Source: Paragordius varius (Eukaryota; Nematomorpha). From it: a stretch of DNA of 64,000 bases. Position 1 is the first letter of the stretch. Each line of letters opens with the position of its first letter. The DNA is taken from assembly GCA_964247055.1 (NCBI GenBank), contig OZ176050.1, positions 11,842,001-11,906,000 of the forward strand, in the 5' to 3' direction. This document shows, in pieces, positions 25,712 through 38,873 of the stretch. The notes beneath the pieces are model-generated. The model saw only the letters and a program-made list of their open reading frames with translations, searched no databases and had not been told where the DNA came from. The position numbers were made by a program, and so were the translations under genes.

Positions 25712-28498
25712 ATTTTAAATATTTTCGAATACGTAATTTATAAAAGCATAAAATTGACATACTAGGAATTTCAGAATCACACATCCCCTCTACCGGAACC
25801 TTAGAATTTGACAATCATATTTTGTATTATTCCGGCCACGACTCGTCAAAATACAACGGTGTCGGCATAATAATGAACAAAAAACTAGCTAACTTTTCGG
25901 ACATTTTTAATCCAATCAATGATCGTATTATCGCAATCCGCATACAAATAACCCCTCAACCCATTACTATCCTTCAAATTTACGCACCTACCTCCTCTTA
26001 CAGCGATGACGACTGTGAAAAATTTTATAGCGATCTCGACTTGGCGATTTCCCAAATTTCAAAAAAGGATATCATATTTATCTTAGGCGATTTTAATTCA
26101 ATCATCGGAACAGACAAAACACCTCCTATGACGGGCGGCATGGGCTTGGGCATAAAAAACGAGAGAGGAGACAGATTGATTGAATTTTGTGCTAACCATC
26201 GTTTCTTCGTCGCAAACAGCTTTTTTAAACAGCCCAAACGACGTCTATACACATGGCGTTCCCCGTGTCAAAGATACCGTAACCAGATTGACTTCATATT
26301 AGGTATGGTAAAATACAAAAGTTCATTTCAAAATGTCAAATGCCTACCAGGATCGGATTGCTACAGCGGCCACAACCTATTGATCGCCAAACTCCGAATT
26401 AAATTACAACTTCCTAAAACATCCAAACCCACAAGAACAAGATTAGATTATGATACAATCGACGACAAGTTTAGCACCGCTTTATCAAATCGTTTCGATT
26501 GTCTTGATCATAATTCCGAAAACCTTCAGGATATAAACTTCTTTTGGAACGATATATATACAATCTGCCGAGACACAGCCGACGAATTCATTCGGCCTCT
26601 CAAACGCAATAAACAAAAAATAAAATTGTCAACCAAAAGTCTCGAGATCTCAGAAAAACGTAGAGAATCCAAAATCAAATGCAAATGGGATGAATACAAA
26701 CAACTAAACAGTGAATTTCAGAAGAGTGCAAGAGAGGACACTAAGTATTATGACCAACTATGTGAAAAATTAGAAACAGACGCCAAAAATAACCAAAACC
26801 TCTTTGCCCATGCAAACAATATTATTCCACACAAAAAAGTTTTTTAAAAGGGACCTATGAGAAACGACAACAACTCAATAGTCACTGAAAAAGACGAAAT
26901 TCGCAAACTATGGCACAAACATATAAAACTATACAATGTAAATAACCCCCCAACTATTAACGAACTTACTGAACAAAAAGAACCACCTATTATGAAAGAA
27001 GAAGTGGAACTCGCTATAAAACACTCTAGCACCGGTAAATCAGAGGGCCACAAAGACATCCCTACTGAAATAATAAAATACATTCCAATCGATATACTCA
27101 CCAAATTATTTCAAACCATATTTGAGATGGAAAAAATTCCTGAGGATTGGTGTACATCCATTATGATTCCGATTTTAAAAAAGGGTAACCCAGAACTGTG
27201 TGACAACTATCGCACCATAGCGCTCCTAAACCAGGTGTCCAAAGTTTTTCTAAAAATAATACAGTTTCGTCTAAATTCCATTCTTGACCCCGAAATATCC
27301 ATGATTCAGGCTGGTTTTCGAAAAGGTAGAGGATGCCGAGATATGATATGTAACATGAGGTGGATAATCGAGAAACACATCGAATTTAACAAAGAATTGC
27401 ATATGTGCTTTGTCGATTTTTCCAAAGCATTTGATTCCATCCAGCACAATAAACTACGGAAAGCTCTAAAACAACTCGGAGTGTCAACACATTTAATCAA
27501 CATCATATTTTCAATTTATTCAAATTCCACGGCTATAGTATCCACACCATACGGTATATCTGACCCATGTATGGTACAAGTCGGCCTCCGTCAAGGATGC
27601 GTTTTATCACCAATTCTTTTTAACGCATACCTGGAGTGCATTATAAGAAATATCCCACAAACTTACGGCATCAACGTAGGTGGGAACCTACTTACATCCG
27701 TTAACTACGCGGATGATACAGTCTTATTCGCAGACAGTGTAGACACATTATCGCAAGCTTTTCAAGTGTTTACAACTGAATGCAATAAATTTGGATTAAA
27801 TATCAATTTCAAAAAAACAAAAGTCATGCAAATAAATCCGGCTCAAACCAATCCAATAATCCTCAACGGCAACCAGATCGAAACAGTTAGCAGTTACTCG
27901 TACTTAGGTAGCATTATTAATAATGAGAACAACTCTACGCCTGAAATAAAGCGAAGAATTGCTATTGCTAAAGCAGTAACTTTTAAATATAACAGGATTT
28001 GGATGTCACATGACATTAAACTACAAACCAAAATCAGAATAATCAAAGCTACAGTTTTCCCCACATTCATGTATGGGGGGGGAAAGCTGGACACTGAAAA
28101 AATATGATGAACGTCTAATAAATTCTTTCGAATTATGGGTTTGGAGGAAACTTCTTCAAACAAAATGGACAGACAAAGTTTCAAACACCACCATTCTAAA
28201 TAATATAAACCCAGAAATGTCACTTCTTGGCAGCTTAACACGGCAAAAACTCTCCTTCTTCGGGCACATCATGAGATCCAGCTTACTTGAAAAATCACTG
28301 ATGCTGGGGAAAGTGAGTGGTGCCCGAAAAAGAGGGAGAAGACGAACTCGTTGGATGGATAACATCCTCAAAGAAACCAACCTATCCTTATCCGACCTAA
28401 ACACCAAAACCGGAAATCGCAATGAATGGAGAAGCTTTATTTTCAATGTTGCAATTAGTCGGAATCGACTTTAGCAAACAACAACAACTACATTAAAA
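25712..28498 (+). mobile_element. RTE-clade LINE, 5'-truncated, nearly whole
   Basis: The insert carries one endonuclease plus reverse-transcriptase protein, ends in the short tail AACAACAACTACATTAAAAA typical of RTE elements, and has no separate first ORF. Coding quality starts at about 25752 (KIDILGISESHI), inside the endonuclease, so the 5' end and first endonuclease residues are missing. The codons are GC-richer than the surroundings, consistent with a late arrival. A stretch of about 57 bases before it (25656-25711) resembles one after it (28499-28556), which may be a diverged target duplication. Confidence 0.85.
25752..28474 (+). pseudogene. LINE endonuclease-reverse transcriptase (RTE/BovB-like)
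   Basis: Reading frame of about 900 residues, two breaks. The endonuclease part (25752 to about 26420) shows GDFN, then QIDFIL and SGHNLL where the family has SDH, so a catalytic aspartate seems replaced. The reverse-transcriptase part shows AGFRKGRGCRDM, motif A FVDFSKAFDSI, motif B LRQGCVLSPILFN, motif C YADDTVLFA, then LNINFKKTKVM and YSYLGSII. The C-terminal part has ESWTLKK, LWVWRKLL, FGHIMR, RGRRRTRW and a final NVAISRNRL, matching the end of BovB/RTE proteins (WRAAVHGVAKSRTRL). Breaks: an in-frame TAA at 26845-26847 and one extra G in a run of eight (28075-28082). Both lie in homopolymers, so sequencing error is possible for either. Near-intact frames suggest a young copy. Confidence 0.85.
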
Positions 28499-31256
28499 AT
28501 GAGAGTGTAGTTTTGAGAAATATGGCTTGTTTACTAAATTACCAAAAAAAATTTACTAGTGGCAAGTGTTTTAAAGATTATTAGATTACACTGCTCAACA
28601 AGGTTTTGCACCACCCCATTATTTTTGCATATTCTGATACCTAATGGCATGGAAAGGCCAAAACAAAAAAGAAAATTGAGGCCACCAATAGGATTTTCCG
28701 AAATTTAATTTTTAAATTGTATTTAATTTAAAAATAACAATTTTCCTCGTGTATATATGTTTAAATATTCAAACGAACAAGTCGATACAAGTAATATTCC
28801 ACATGAATAACAAAATTCTAGGCATTAAATAAGATACTAAACAAGCTAAGAGCCAAAGTATTAAAAATCTAAAAGGGGCTTATGTATAATGTGATAGATC
28901 CGGGCGGCTGCACAAGCTCTGCATATCCCCCAAGCGATCCAATTATGCCAGATATGGCAAAGAAGATAACAATAAGTAATCGTAAAGCCCGATAAGAGAG
29001 ACTTGCAAGCAAAATCCAGGCAAATTGACATGTCAAATTAACCAATTCACAGAATAAAGTTAGATAAATTCTACAATTAAATTGAATAAAAAGATTAGGT
29101 AAATACAAATGGTCCAATCCCATAATAGTAAATTCTACTAAAAGTGGCTACACAACATCCATCTGAAATTAAAAATACAAAACAACTAATAATTTTAAAA
29201 AATAAAGTATATCCACTAGGTATAAATAAAGGATTTTTTGTAAGAACCAACTCAAGAAAAAAAGCCTAATAAGTACTCGAAAGAACGAAAACTAACAAAA
29301 AAAATAGCCTATCTAAAAGCCTAAGGTTTAAACCATAGAATGCCTTTTTTAGTATTTTTTTAAAATTTTTTTATACGTATTAAAATTTCACTTGAAAGAA
29401 AAAGACTAAATTTTGACGTTTAAGTCCGTATTTCTGATATTTATACTCAAAAGATAGAGTTTAATACGCTTTATAAAATGATATTAAGTTTATAATATAA
29501 TAACATTTTATTATAAAGTTATATTTAATTTTCTCTCGATTTTCTCTTGTTTTTGAAAAATTGAAAAACCTATAATATATCAAAATTCTGATTGGCGGGA
29601 TCAAAAATTTTTTTACATTCGGTTTTAAAACACTGAAATTAGTCATAATTTAAAAGTTTGAGTGGTGGTGCTCAAAAATGTCCAAATTTGTCGACTAGTG
29701 TTATAAAAGAAATAATTGATTAAATAAATGTGAGAAAAAATAATAAAAAATCAATCTGAAATTTTACTTTTTAAAAATTTTACATCGCCACTCAAAAATT
29801 AAATTTGCGAAAAATTTTTTTTCTATTTTTTTAGAGCCCCTCAAAATTTTTAAAGCTGTTAGACACCCCGAATGACAAATATACAAATTTTATATGGATT
29901 AAAACGGAGGTATTCCTCAAAAATTAAAAATCAATGAATTTTTTAAGTTATACTAAGCATCAGGGGTGGCTACCTTCGGGAATTAGCAACTTTTTGCATG
30001 ATCCCATACTAACATATTCGGAAAAATATTTTGGAGCGTGAGAGTGCCATATCTGTCCAGTAACAAAAATGCTCGTTAACCAAGTAGGAAATTTATTTGA
30101 CTGCGCAAATTTAATATCCACTTTCGATCGAATATATAAGTTTGTTATGCAAAGGTAGCAATCTTTTATTTCATTAATTAGATAACATGTACATTTCGCA
30201 ACTCTTAACAAAAGCCCTCTGGGTAGAATTAAATAAAATGAATACAGGATATAATAGCACGCACTATAAAATCATGCTAAAGTTGAATTTGGATCGGCGC
30301 GCATTAAAATTGTTTTAATAATGGCCCTCCATCACAAAACTTGTCGACCATGTATAAAGCTTGTAATAGAAATCAAGTAAAACTGCCAAATAATGTTGAG
30401 TAGAAACACATAAAATGGTTAGACATTAACGGTCCTTCGAAGACTCTATCCTAGTGCATGTAATAGAATAGCCTAAAATCCATAATAATCTTTAAATATT
30501 TTGTGATGTTTTAATAAATATAAAAACTCGTGGTAACGAGTGTATCAAGCTATAAACAAGATGAATGCATTTTCTAACAACAAAGTTCGGGAATGCTACA
30601 AAACAAAATCAGAAATTAGTGTTTAATATAGCTGAGAGATAATTTCCCAATAAAAATTTTTTGGCATTGTTCAAGAAGAAATAATTATATATAATCAAAA
30701 ATGTAATAAATTTAAAAAATTTATTTGTCAACTAAAGGGGCAAAAATAAGGATACATAAATTGAATGAAAAAATACAAATATAATGTAATTTATTGTCAT
30801 TTATCATGTTAATTTTGCTTTTCCAACTAAAACATATAAACACACCTCCTTCCTTTCAACTAAACTATAACCACGTTATGTATGTTTTGACTAAACAAAT
30901 ATGGGAAACATACAAAAAATTAAACTTAAATTGATAAAGTACACATAATGCAATATAATCAATCAATCATCATTATATAAATTTTCTTTTTTTATAACAA
31001 TTGAATTTTGATCACAAATAGTATTATTTATATTATCTTTGCTTGATTGGGTAAAAGGTTCACTTTTCGTCTCACCGTATTTTTCTTTTAGTAGATGGGA
31101 ATTCTAACATATATAAAAAAAATTTAAAAGGGATATGCATCTAAACAGAATTTATAAAATAAAATATTTTCCTTTTTGGCTAAATAACATAAGCTCAATT
31201 TAAGATTAAATATATTAACCATTGACTAATTTTATGCCGAAAATGATACAAAAATT
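28499..31256. other. Intergenic DNA between LINE and PCF11
   Basis: No chain of exons found. Holds the minus-strand hydrophobic frame described at 28869-29123, and otherwise AT-rich unique-looking sequence with short frames. The last few hundred bases should contain the PCF11 3' UTR. Confidence 0.45.
28869..29123 (-). pseudogene. Hydrophobic minus-strand frame, possible transporter remnant
   Basis: An 84-codon open frame with strongly hydrophobic segments (WILLASLSY, LLIVIFFAISGIIGSLGGY) ending LVQPPGSITLYISPF. The 5' side, in another frame, reads SDGCCVATFSRIYYYGIGPF. GC content is visibly higher than the flanks, unlike a chance frame. It could be a decayed multi-pass membrane protein gene or part of a mobile element. 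I do not recognise the family and see no convincing splice sites. Confidence 0.25.
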
Positions 31257-34200
31257 TTAACATATATAGATATGTATGTTATCCAAATAAATAAATTCTA
31301 TTGCATGTTGAAATGATTGATTTTGTACTCGATAACTTTTGGATTCAGGACTTGATACTTTTGACAACGTGTATGGGTTAGAAATTACTTCATTAGTTTT
31401 AATACTCATAGGGCTTACCTTGTACAAATTTTCATCTCCGACATCAGTATCAATCCTATTATCAATACTAATATTAGAATTTTCATCTTGCCAGCAAGAG
31501 GGATGAAATAATTTTTGGGATTTTATTTCTCGAATAGCATCTTCCAATATCCATTCTTCCCTATCCTCATCCCAATTCTGTTCAAACTTTTCGCCACAGA
31601 CTGTACAAATCTACGACAAAAAAATAAAATTAAACAAAATATGTTTTGGTTTAAATACGGTTCCATTTTTTGAAAAAAGAACCGAGAGATATAATTTACG
31701 TTCCATTATTTTTTGGTCATATAAATAAATTACAATTTCATTTTTTTAAATTATAGTAGCCTAATCTAAAACAATATCTAGATAGTATAACAAATTATTT
31801 TATATTTATTTAATCAATAAAACGGAATTGTATAAAAATCTTTACATCAAGTTCACCGGCTATCGGAAATTTTTCAAACTTTTGAGCCAATGATTCTTCA
31901 GTTATGTGTTCGTTCTCGTCATTTTGAGTATTTTGCAGTTGATTGAGCAATATTCTACCAATAAAACATGTTAATTTACATATGATTAGAAAATTATAAT
32001 TTTATAAATAGTACTAAATTTACTTAAAAGCATCCTTGGCTTGGTATTCATTGTAATGAGATTTATCAGAAGGGCGAAATATATCGGACATACCTTAAGA
32101 TGAGAGAAAGAAAAAGATTGGTATACAAATACCTCAAATAGTTTCCAAAAATTACAAAAAATGTTATGTTACTTGCATCCGATAAAACGTTTGTACGATT
32201 TTTGGCATTGGTTGAAAAGAAAGGGTTTTTAGATTCTGTACTTAGTGTAGATTGTTGAATGGGTTCATCTATTTGATCGCCAATTTCTTCCAAATCACAC
32301 CATTCTTCAACCGTATAATACCAGGATCTACCGTTTAAGTGGCTATAAGACTTTTTACTTAAGCCTAAATAATATATTAATGTGGTATATAATTAAATAA
32401 AGTATGAGAGACACTGCTTATAAAGCTTGACATTACGATTGAAGTAAAATACATAGCATATTAACCGAATCAATTATTTCAAAAAAATAAAAGAATCTAT
32501 TTTTCAAAATTTTCAAGTATTACTTGATCTTTCATAATATAACGTTATCTTCATATATTAAAATAATATAATAAATTTATATTCTTTTTGGACTCAAACA
32601 TAATCATATATATTAAGTTTGTTATGCGCCTTTTAGCAGTATTTTAAAACTAAGAACTTGTCCTTGAACACTTCAAGTTGCTCATTTGACTTTTGTTTAG
32701 TTTTTAACTTTTATCAATCAAATCGTATTTATATCATTCATCTATTTTATCGTTTTTAACCTATCAGAAAAAGGCTGGATTATTAGTCCATAAAATAATT
32801 AGTTTTTTTTACCTGTTAGTTTTGATTGAGCTAATCGTTTCCTATTTTGCCTGAAATGCCAATCCAAATGGGCACCATATCGATTTTGAGGGGCTCGTCC
32901 ACCACCACTCCCTCCATTACTGGCAGCCTCCAAAATTTGTTCAGAGGTGTCCGTTTGTGAGGTGAATCGTAAACCGCATGAAGAACATTGAAATCCTGCA
33001 TACAAGCTATCAATCACACTTTCATATTTTCTAATTTATATATAAATAGATATAAAAGTTGGGACTATACTAAAAAGAGGGATAGAAAAACTTAAAAGGT
33101 TTTAATTGTATATTACATAAAATTTGAGATAAATATATTGATTATTAATTCTTATACAAAACCTAATGATATTTTTTCTAATAATGCCGTTAAAATGTAG
33201 AGAAAACTCAAATTATTCAGTAATTAATTAAACCTTTCCATTTCTCAAACAATACTATAAGGAAAAAAATAATATGTTTTTTACATTTTAAGTCCCTGAA
33301 CATTAGTTATCTCAAGATCTGGCATAGGAATTTCATTTGTTGCAGTTATACTATCCGGCTTTATGTTTTGCGTTTTAATATCTGGTATATCTCCACTATC
33401 TGATGCACCAAGGGAGGCTAACACACCCGATTGAACTAAATTAGCAAGGATCTGATTAACATCTATCACAGGAGTTGTGGGATTATCACCGGAGGAATTA
33501 ACATTAGAAGTAGATGTTGGCATCTTTGTTTCAACTAATATATATTAAAAAGTTTTTTTAGTCCATACCAAAATTTAAAACCATTCATTTAAAACAAAAA
33601 AGCACAAAAAACCTAACAATAACTAAAATATTTTTGTGATAACAAAAAGGTTTTTTATGTACCTTTGCTAAATGGTATTGTTGATTGCATGACTACAGAT
33701 GTAACTGGGGTGGGTAGGGGAGGTAACCCTGGAATGTTGATTGGAGGCGGTAAAGTCGGCATCATAGGGATGGCCGGTGGTAGAAATCGATTTGTTTCGT
33801 GCGGTGCTAATTTTAAAAAAACAGTGAATAAAAAATAATTTTTAAAATATATAGAGTGCGTTTAATTTCTTTTCTTTTAGCATAATTTTTATAATTATGT
33901 CGCTATTTATTTTTAATTTCAGTAAATCCACCCTTTTAAAATTATAATTTTTTATGTGTTTTCTTTAAAAGCTGCATTACTGATTGTGTTTTTTCACGCT
34001 ATTTTTTTTAAAAAATGGCCTATAAAAATAAATATATAAATCGTTTTACCTTTGGATGATGAGGTATCATAGTATGGATAGGATGTTGGCAAAGTATGCA
34101 TTCTAAAAGTTCAAAAAAAGATAGAATTTTAAAAATGGTGGGGAAAAATATTTTCTTTAAAACATGGCACAAAACAATGACAAAAGATTTCTAGAGGAAC

Positions 34201-37200
34201 GAAATATTAATGTTAATTAGACGCCTACAACCGCAACACATGGAAAAAAATCTATATATCAGACACTCGTTATTGAGTGTACACTGATCAAAAATGTGTA
34301 TGCACAATAGGAAAGAAAATAGAATAATAAAATAAAAATAGAAAATTTCTTACATTGGATTTCTGCCATCAAATGAACCGCTATTACCAAATGGTGTCAT
34401 CCCCATCTATAAAAAAAATCAAAATTAAGTTTTTAAAAAATGAATAAATGTAATGATCGTACAATTGTCATTTTTAAATTTCTTGATCAAAATAAAGACA
34501 TACATATTATCAAACTTTGTTTATTTAAATAACCTGTTTGAAAATAAGAAAAGATGATTGATACACTTTATAAATCTTACAATTATAAGTATATAAATGA
34601 TAAAAATCAAGGATAAAAAATATGGTTTTTATGAAAATTTGTTTTTAATCTATATATTTATAAAAATGGAAAATGCTGGCTTTGTGATCTGGTACAGGAA
34701 AACCGGTAGACCCAATCAAATCCAAATATCGAAAAAATATAATCATTAATAAATGTCCCGACAATAGCTTCGCCCTTTTTTTGAAATAGGCCCCCAGTTC
34801 GGGCCCACCCCGTATGAAAAACGGGTTTTTTTTGAAAACAGAAGTCAAAATCGTGTTTTTGAGACAATTTTCCGGAGAACGTGTTGGACCATTCAATTTC
34901 AAATATGATTTTTGTTTACTTATTTTCGATTGCACCGAACATAGTCGTCTCGCTTTTTTAATTTAGTCCCACTTTTTACCCGCTCCCCCCATAAAATGCC
35001 ATGCCCCCCTCCCAGTACGCTAGTTATTTTATATTTTTAGTATATCATCACAAATCCATAATCTCCTCAGATGAATAAATCAATAATTTTTTACAAAAAA
35101 TAATACAAGTTTTCAAATAATTTGGCGTTCTAAAAAACACGGTTTCCATTACAAAAAAATACTATATTTTACTATTTGTTTTGTCTCTAATTAACATTTT
35201 AATGTATTTGATATGTCAAATTCACATTTAAATATATTTGTCACTATTTTTAAAAAAATAGTACTTCAAATTTACGAATACTTAAATTTTATCTCTTTAT
35301 TATTTATTTAATACAAAAAAGGTATAGCAAGTTACAAAAACTAATATTTTACCATTCTGGTGACATTATTATTTCCAAAAGTAGAGGTATTAGTTTGAGC
35401 GCTAGCCAAAATATTATTAAAGAGCATTGGACCAGCGGAGGGAAACGAAAGAGGGGTAGTAGGAGGGTAGGAGAGCATGTAATTTGAATTACTTAAAGGG
35501 AAAGTTAGGTTAGGATTTTTTGGCATTGAAAAAAGTGTGTTTGAAACAATATTAGCATTATTTTGAGGCAACTTTTTTTGGCACCATTCAACATATGTGT
35601 CAATGTAACGTCTACAGTGTCGACATTGAATATTATGCAAGTATTCATCAATCTTTTTGGTATTATTGTCTCTGATAAAATCGTCATCAATGTTATAGTA
35701 GGGCGTTTCTTCAATATCAACTTCGGGTGCTGGACCTAGGAAAAAAAGAGTGTCATAAAGTTATTCAAATACTAGGTTGGGGGGTGACCTGTCCAAAGAA
35801 GTGATAAAAAATGTAGTTTTTTGGTTAATAATCAGTAATACCATAATAATAGAGATAAATTATATTAAAAAAACTCTATTGATATAACCATTTAAGTTTT
35901 TGACTGATTAATAATATCATAAAAGCACTAACAATCACTAACATCTATAGTTTCATAATCAATCATAGAAAAAAAGCTTATTTACATTCTTATATTGATA
36001 CTGCAAAACTTCTTTTTTTTCCATACCTACGAGTTGGATTCGATGTGCCTTTCCATCAATAAGCACGTTAGTTTGTTCAATATTATTACTATTATTGATA
36101 GCCATATTGTTGTCTACAACCATGTCGGGAACAGGGTTCGTACTAAATTGCATTTGATAGGGCTGACCATCGATGAAAAGTTCTTTGGATGGGGCCCCAA
36201 GCCGAAATGTATGTCGTTTACCATTAAGGTATATCACAGTAGGTGCATCTTTATACAGCTGTGTGCGAGTATTATTATAAAATAGTCACCTTATATAAAA
36301 ATTTAGTTGTAATATCAAAACGTGAGCGAAAAGATATGTTTATCTACATCTCGAGTAATAAAGGAGTCAATCTCATTTTGCCTTGGTGATGATCCATTAA
36401 AAATATTTTAATTAAAATAAAATCTCAAAATCTGTTAAACAAGAAAATTTCTACGATACGACAGATGGGGATTAAATAATTATAGCATTAATCAAGAAAA
36501 TGACACAAAACAGAAAGGACCAAATAATCAGGATAATAAGTACCAAATGAGTTTACAATACGCAAATAACATTCCAAGCGTTTTATCAAACATTGCCAAC
36601 GTGTCTCAATCCAAAAAATTTCCAAAAATTTTCATTAATAAAATTTTCAAAAGCGATTTTATATCCAAAAACATGTATCGATTCTTCACTTAAATAACAA
36701 AAGCCTTTATTAAAATATCATTGAAAAAATCTATAAAACCGTTTTAAATATCAATGAAAACCTAGCGCCTCTTTCTAAATAAATAAAAAATCTAACATCG
36801 TCTACGGTTTTTAGCCAGCCATTATATATAAATTTTTAGCGTTTCTTTAGTAAAATGAAATGCCCAATATATTATTCATAAATTTATGTAAAAAAAACCC
36901 TACCTTTTCCCTCACATCCCCGACAACTATGGTTCGATACGAATTCTTTTTAGTTCGATCACTTTCCAATTTGAAGGCAATCACATGTGGTAAACCAATA
37001 TTTTGAGCCATTTGTTGATCAGTTTCCTGCAGCTGCTGCTGTTGTTGTAGATATTGAAAACTTTGTTCCTCTAATAAAAATATGAGTCCTGTCGTCCCAT
37101 GAAAATGAATAGCCCGTTCCTGACCATCTATCATAACGTATTCAATCTCATCAATGGGTTTAGGATCTAACATGCAAATAAATTAGAAATATTAAAATAA

Positions 37201-38832
37201 CTCTTCCCCTAAACAATCAAAAAAAATCGATTAAAAAGGGCGTTTTTTCCAACAAAATGTTTTAGGAAAGATATAGAAGAGTACCGAATTTTATGGAAAG
37301 AGCCGCATCAATGAAAGCTAAAAATCAAATCTTAAATATTTTAAAGTGCTCTTAAGCAGAGGTATTCAACACTCAAAAATATTATGCAGCCCGCAAGAAA
37401 TTTCACATACAAAATTTTACTAAATTTAATTAAAATGGATTATTTTAAACAAATTTTTTATTATAAATCTTTCCAAATTGTGGCAATGAACTAAGCAAAA
37501 AATGATAAAAAAAAATAGAGTTTTATTAAAAATCTAACAAAATATTTGATAATGACCATAGTATATTTTTCGAAGGAATGGTTGAACACCCCTGCTTTAA
37601 TATAAATTAAGTTTGCTACATACAAAAAAACACAACCCCTGCAACCTAATAAAAAATGCATAGACTAAATCTTAATTGTTGAATCAATTTGATAAACCAA
37701 CGTCGTATTTTACAAGAAAAAAATAATTAATTTAAAGTAATGCGTACAAATGATAGTAATTGGAGCTGAGATAGGGAATGTTTCTGCATGAGACAAAACG
37801 TTATCATGAAAATCATCATGAAATTTATTCTGATTTCTGATATCTGGTGTCGTCTAATGTTGTTATAATATAATAATTTTAACTAAGTTAGAACATAGAT
37901 ATAAATAAAATAATTAATATAAATTATCTTTTTACATACTTTTTTAAAAAAAAAGGTGCACTTTTTTAACATTTTTTATTAAAAAGTAGAAGTATTCTTA
38001 TTCATTATTCTTTCTCAAATTAATAATATATAGACAAATTTGCCCATTTTATGCATAAATATTCACGAAATTTTAGTCTTTAAACTTTGTTTAATAAAGC
38101 TCAATAATGAAGTATTATGCATATATATATTTTTACAATAAAATGTGCAATTAGTAAAAATCATTGTGTAAAACCAATACCTTCTTAGGTATTTTATAGG
38201 CGTGACTATTAAATTTACGAAAACCGCCACGTGTCAAAGGCGGACTTATGTAAGGTTTTCTATTAATCGAATGAATCGTTTCATGTTTTCCGCCTTTATG
38301 GTTGTCTTTGGAAATTTCATTGTTGTAAATGTGTGAAGTAGTATTGTTGTTTGTCACATCAAAAATATTTTGTAATTGTCGCAATAAAGTTTTATGTTGA
38401 CTGGGATTGAGTCGACCACTTTCAAGCAAATTTGCTGCCTATATATTTATATATAAATCATATTTAAGAATGTGCAATTAGAGTAAAGTTTAACCAGTCA
38501 AAACGGTTCGACCGCTTTTGGGTGTGCATTATAAATTGAATAATACAATGGTTTGAAAATTATGTTAAATATAAAAAATCAGAACATTTTAAAATATTAA
38601 TTAATGGTACGGTTGTTTAGATAATATTAATGTGTATTTCGTTAAAACTTATTAAGTAACAACGAACATGTGTTATATTGATTAACAGGTTATGAAGAGG
38701 AATAACAGCATTAATTCCAATATCATAATTAGGAAATAAAAAACCATTTTCAAATTTCATTTTTAGATATTATAAAAATTAGAAACCGAAAAAGCAAAAT
38801 TAATTAAAAAACTAATTTATCACAATTTAGCA

Positions 38833-38873
<41 letters not shown>

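Noticed and set aside
34645-34935. Minus-strand 96-codon frame
   Set aside because: Lies entirely in repeat R3. The equivalent frame is broken or shifted in the other copies, so it is not coding.
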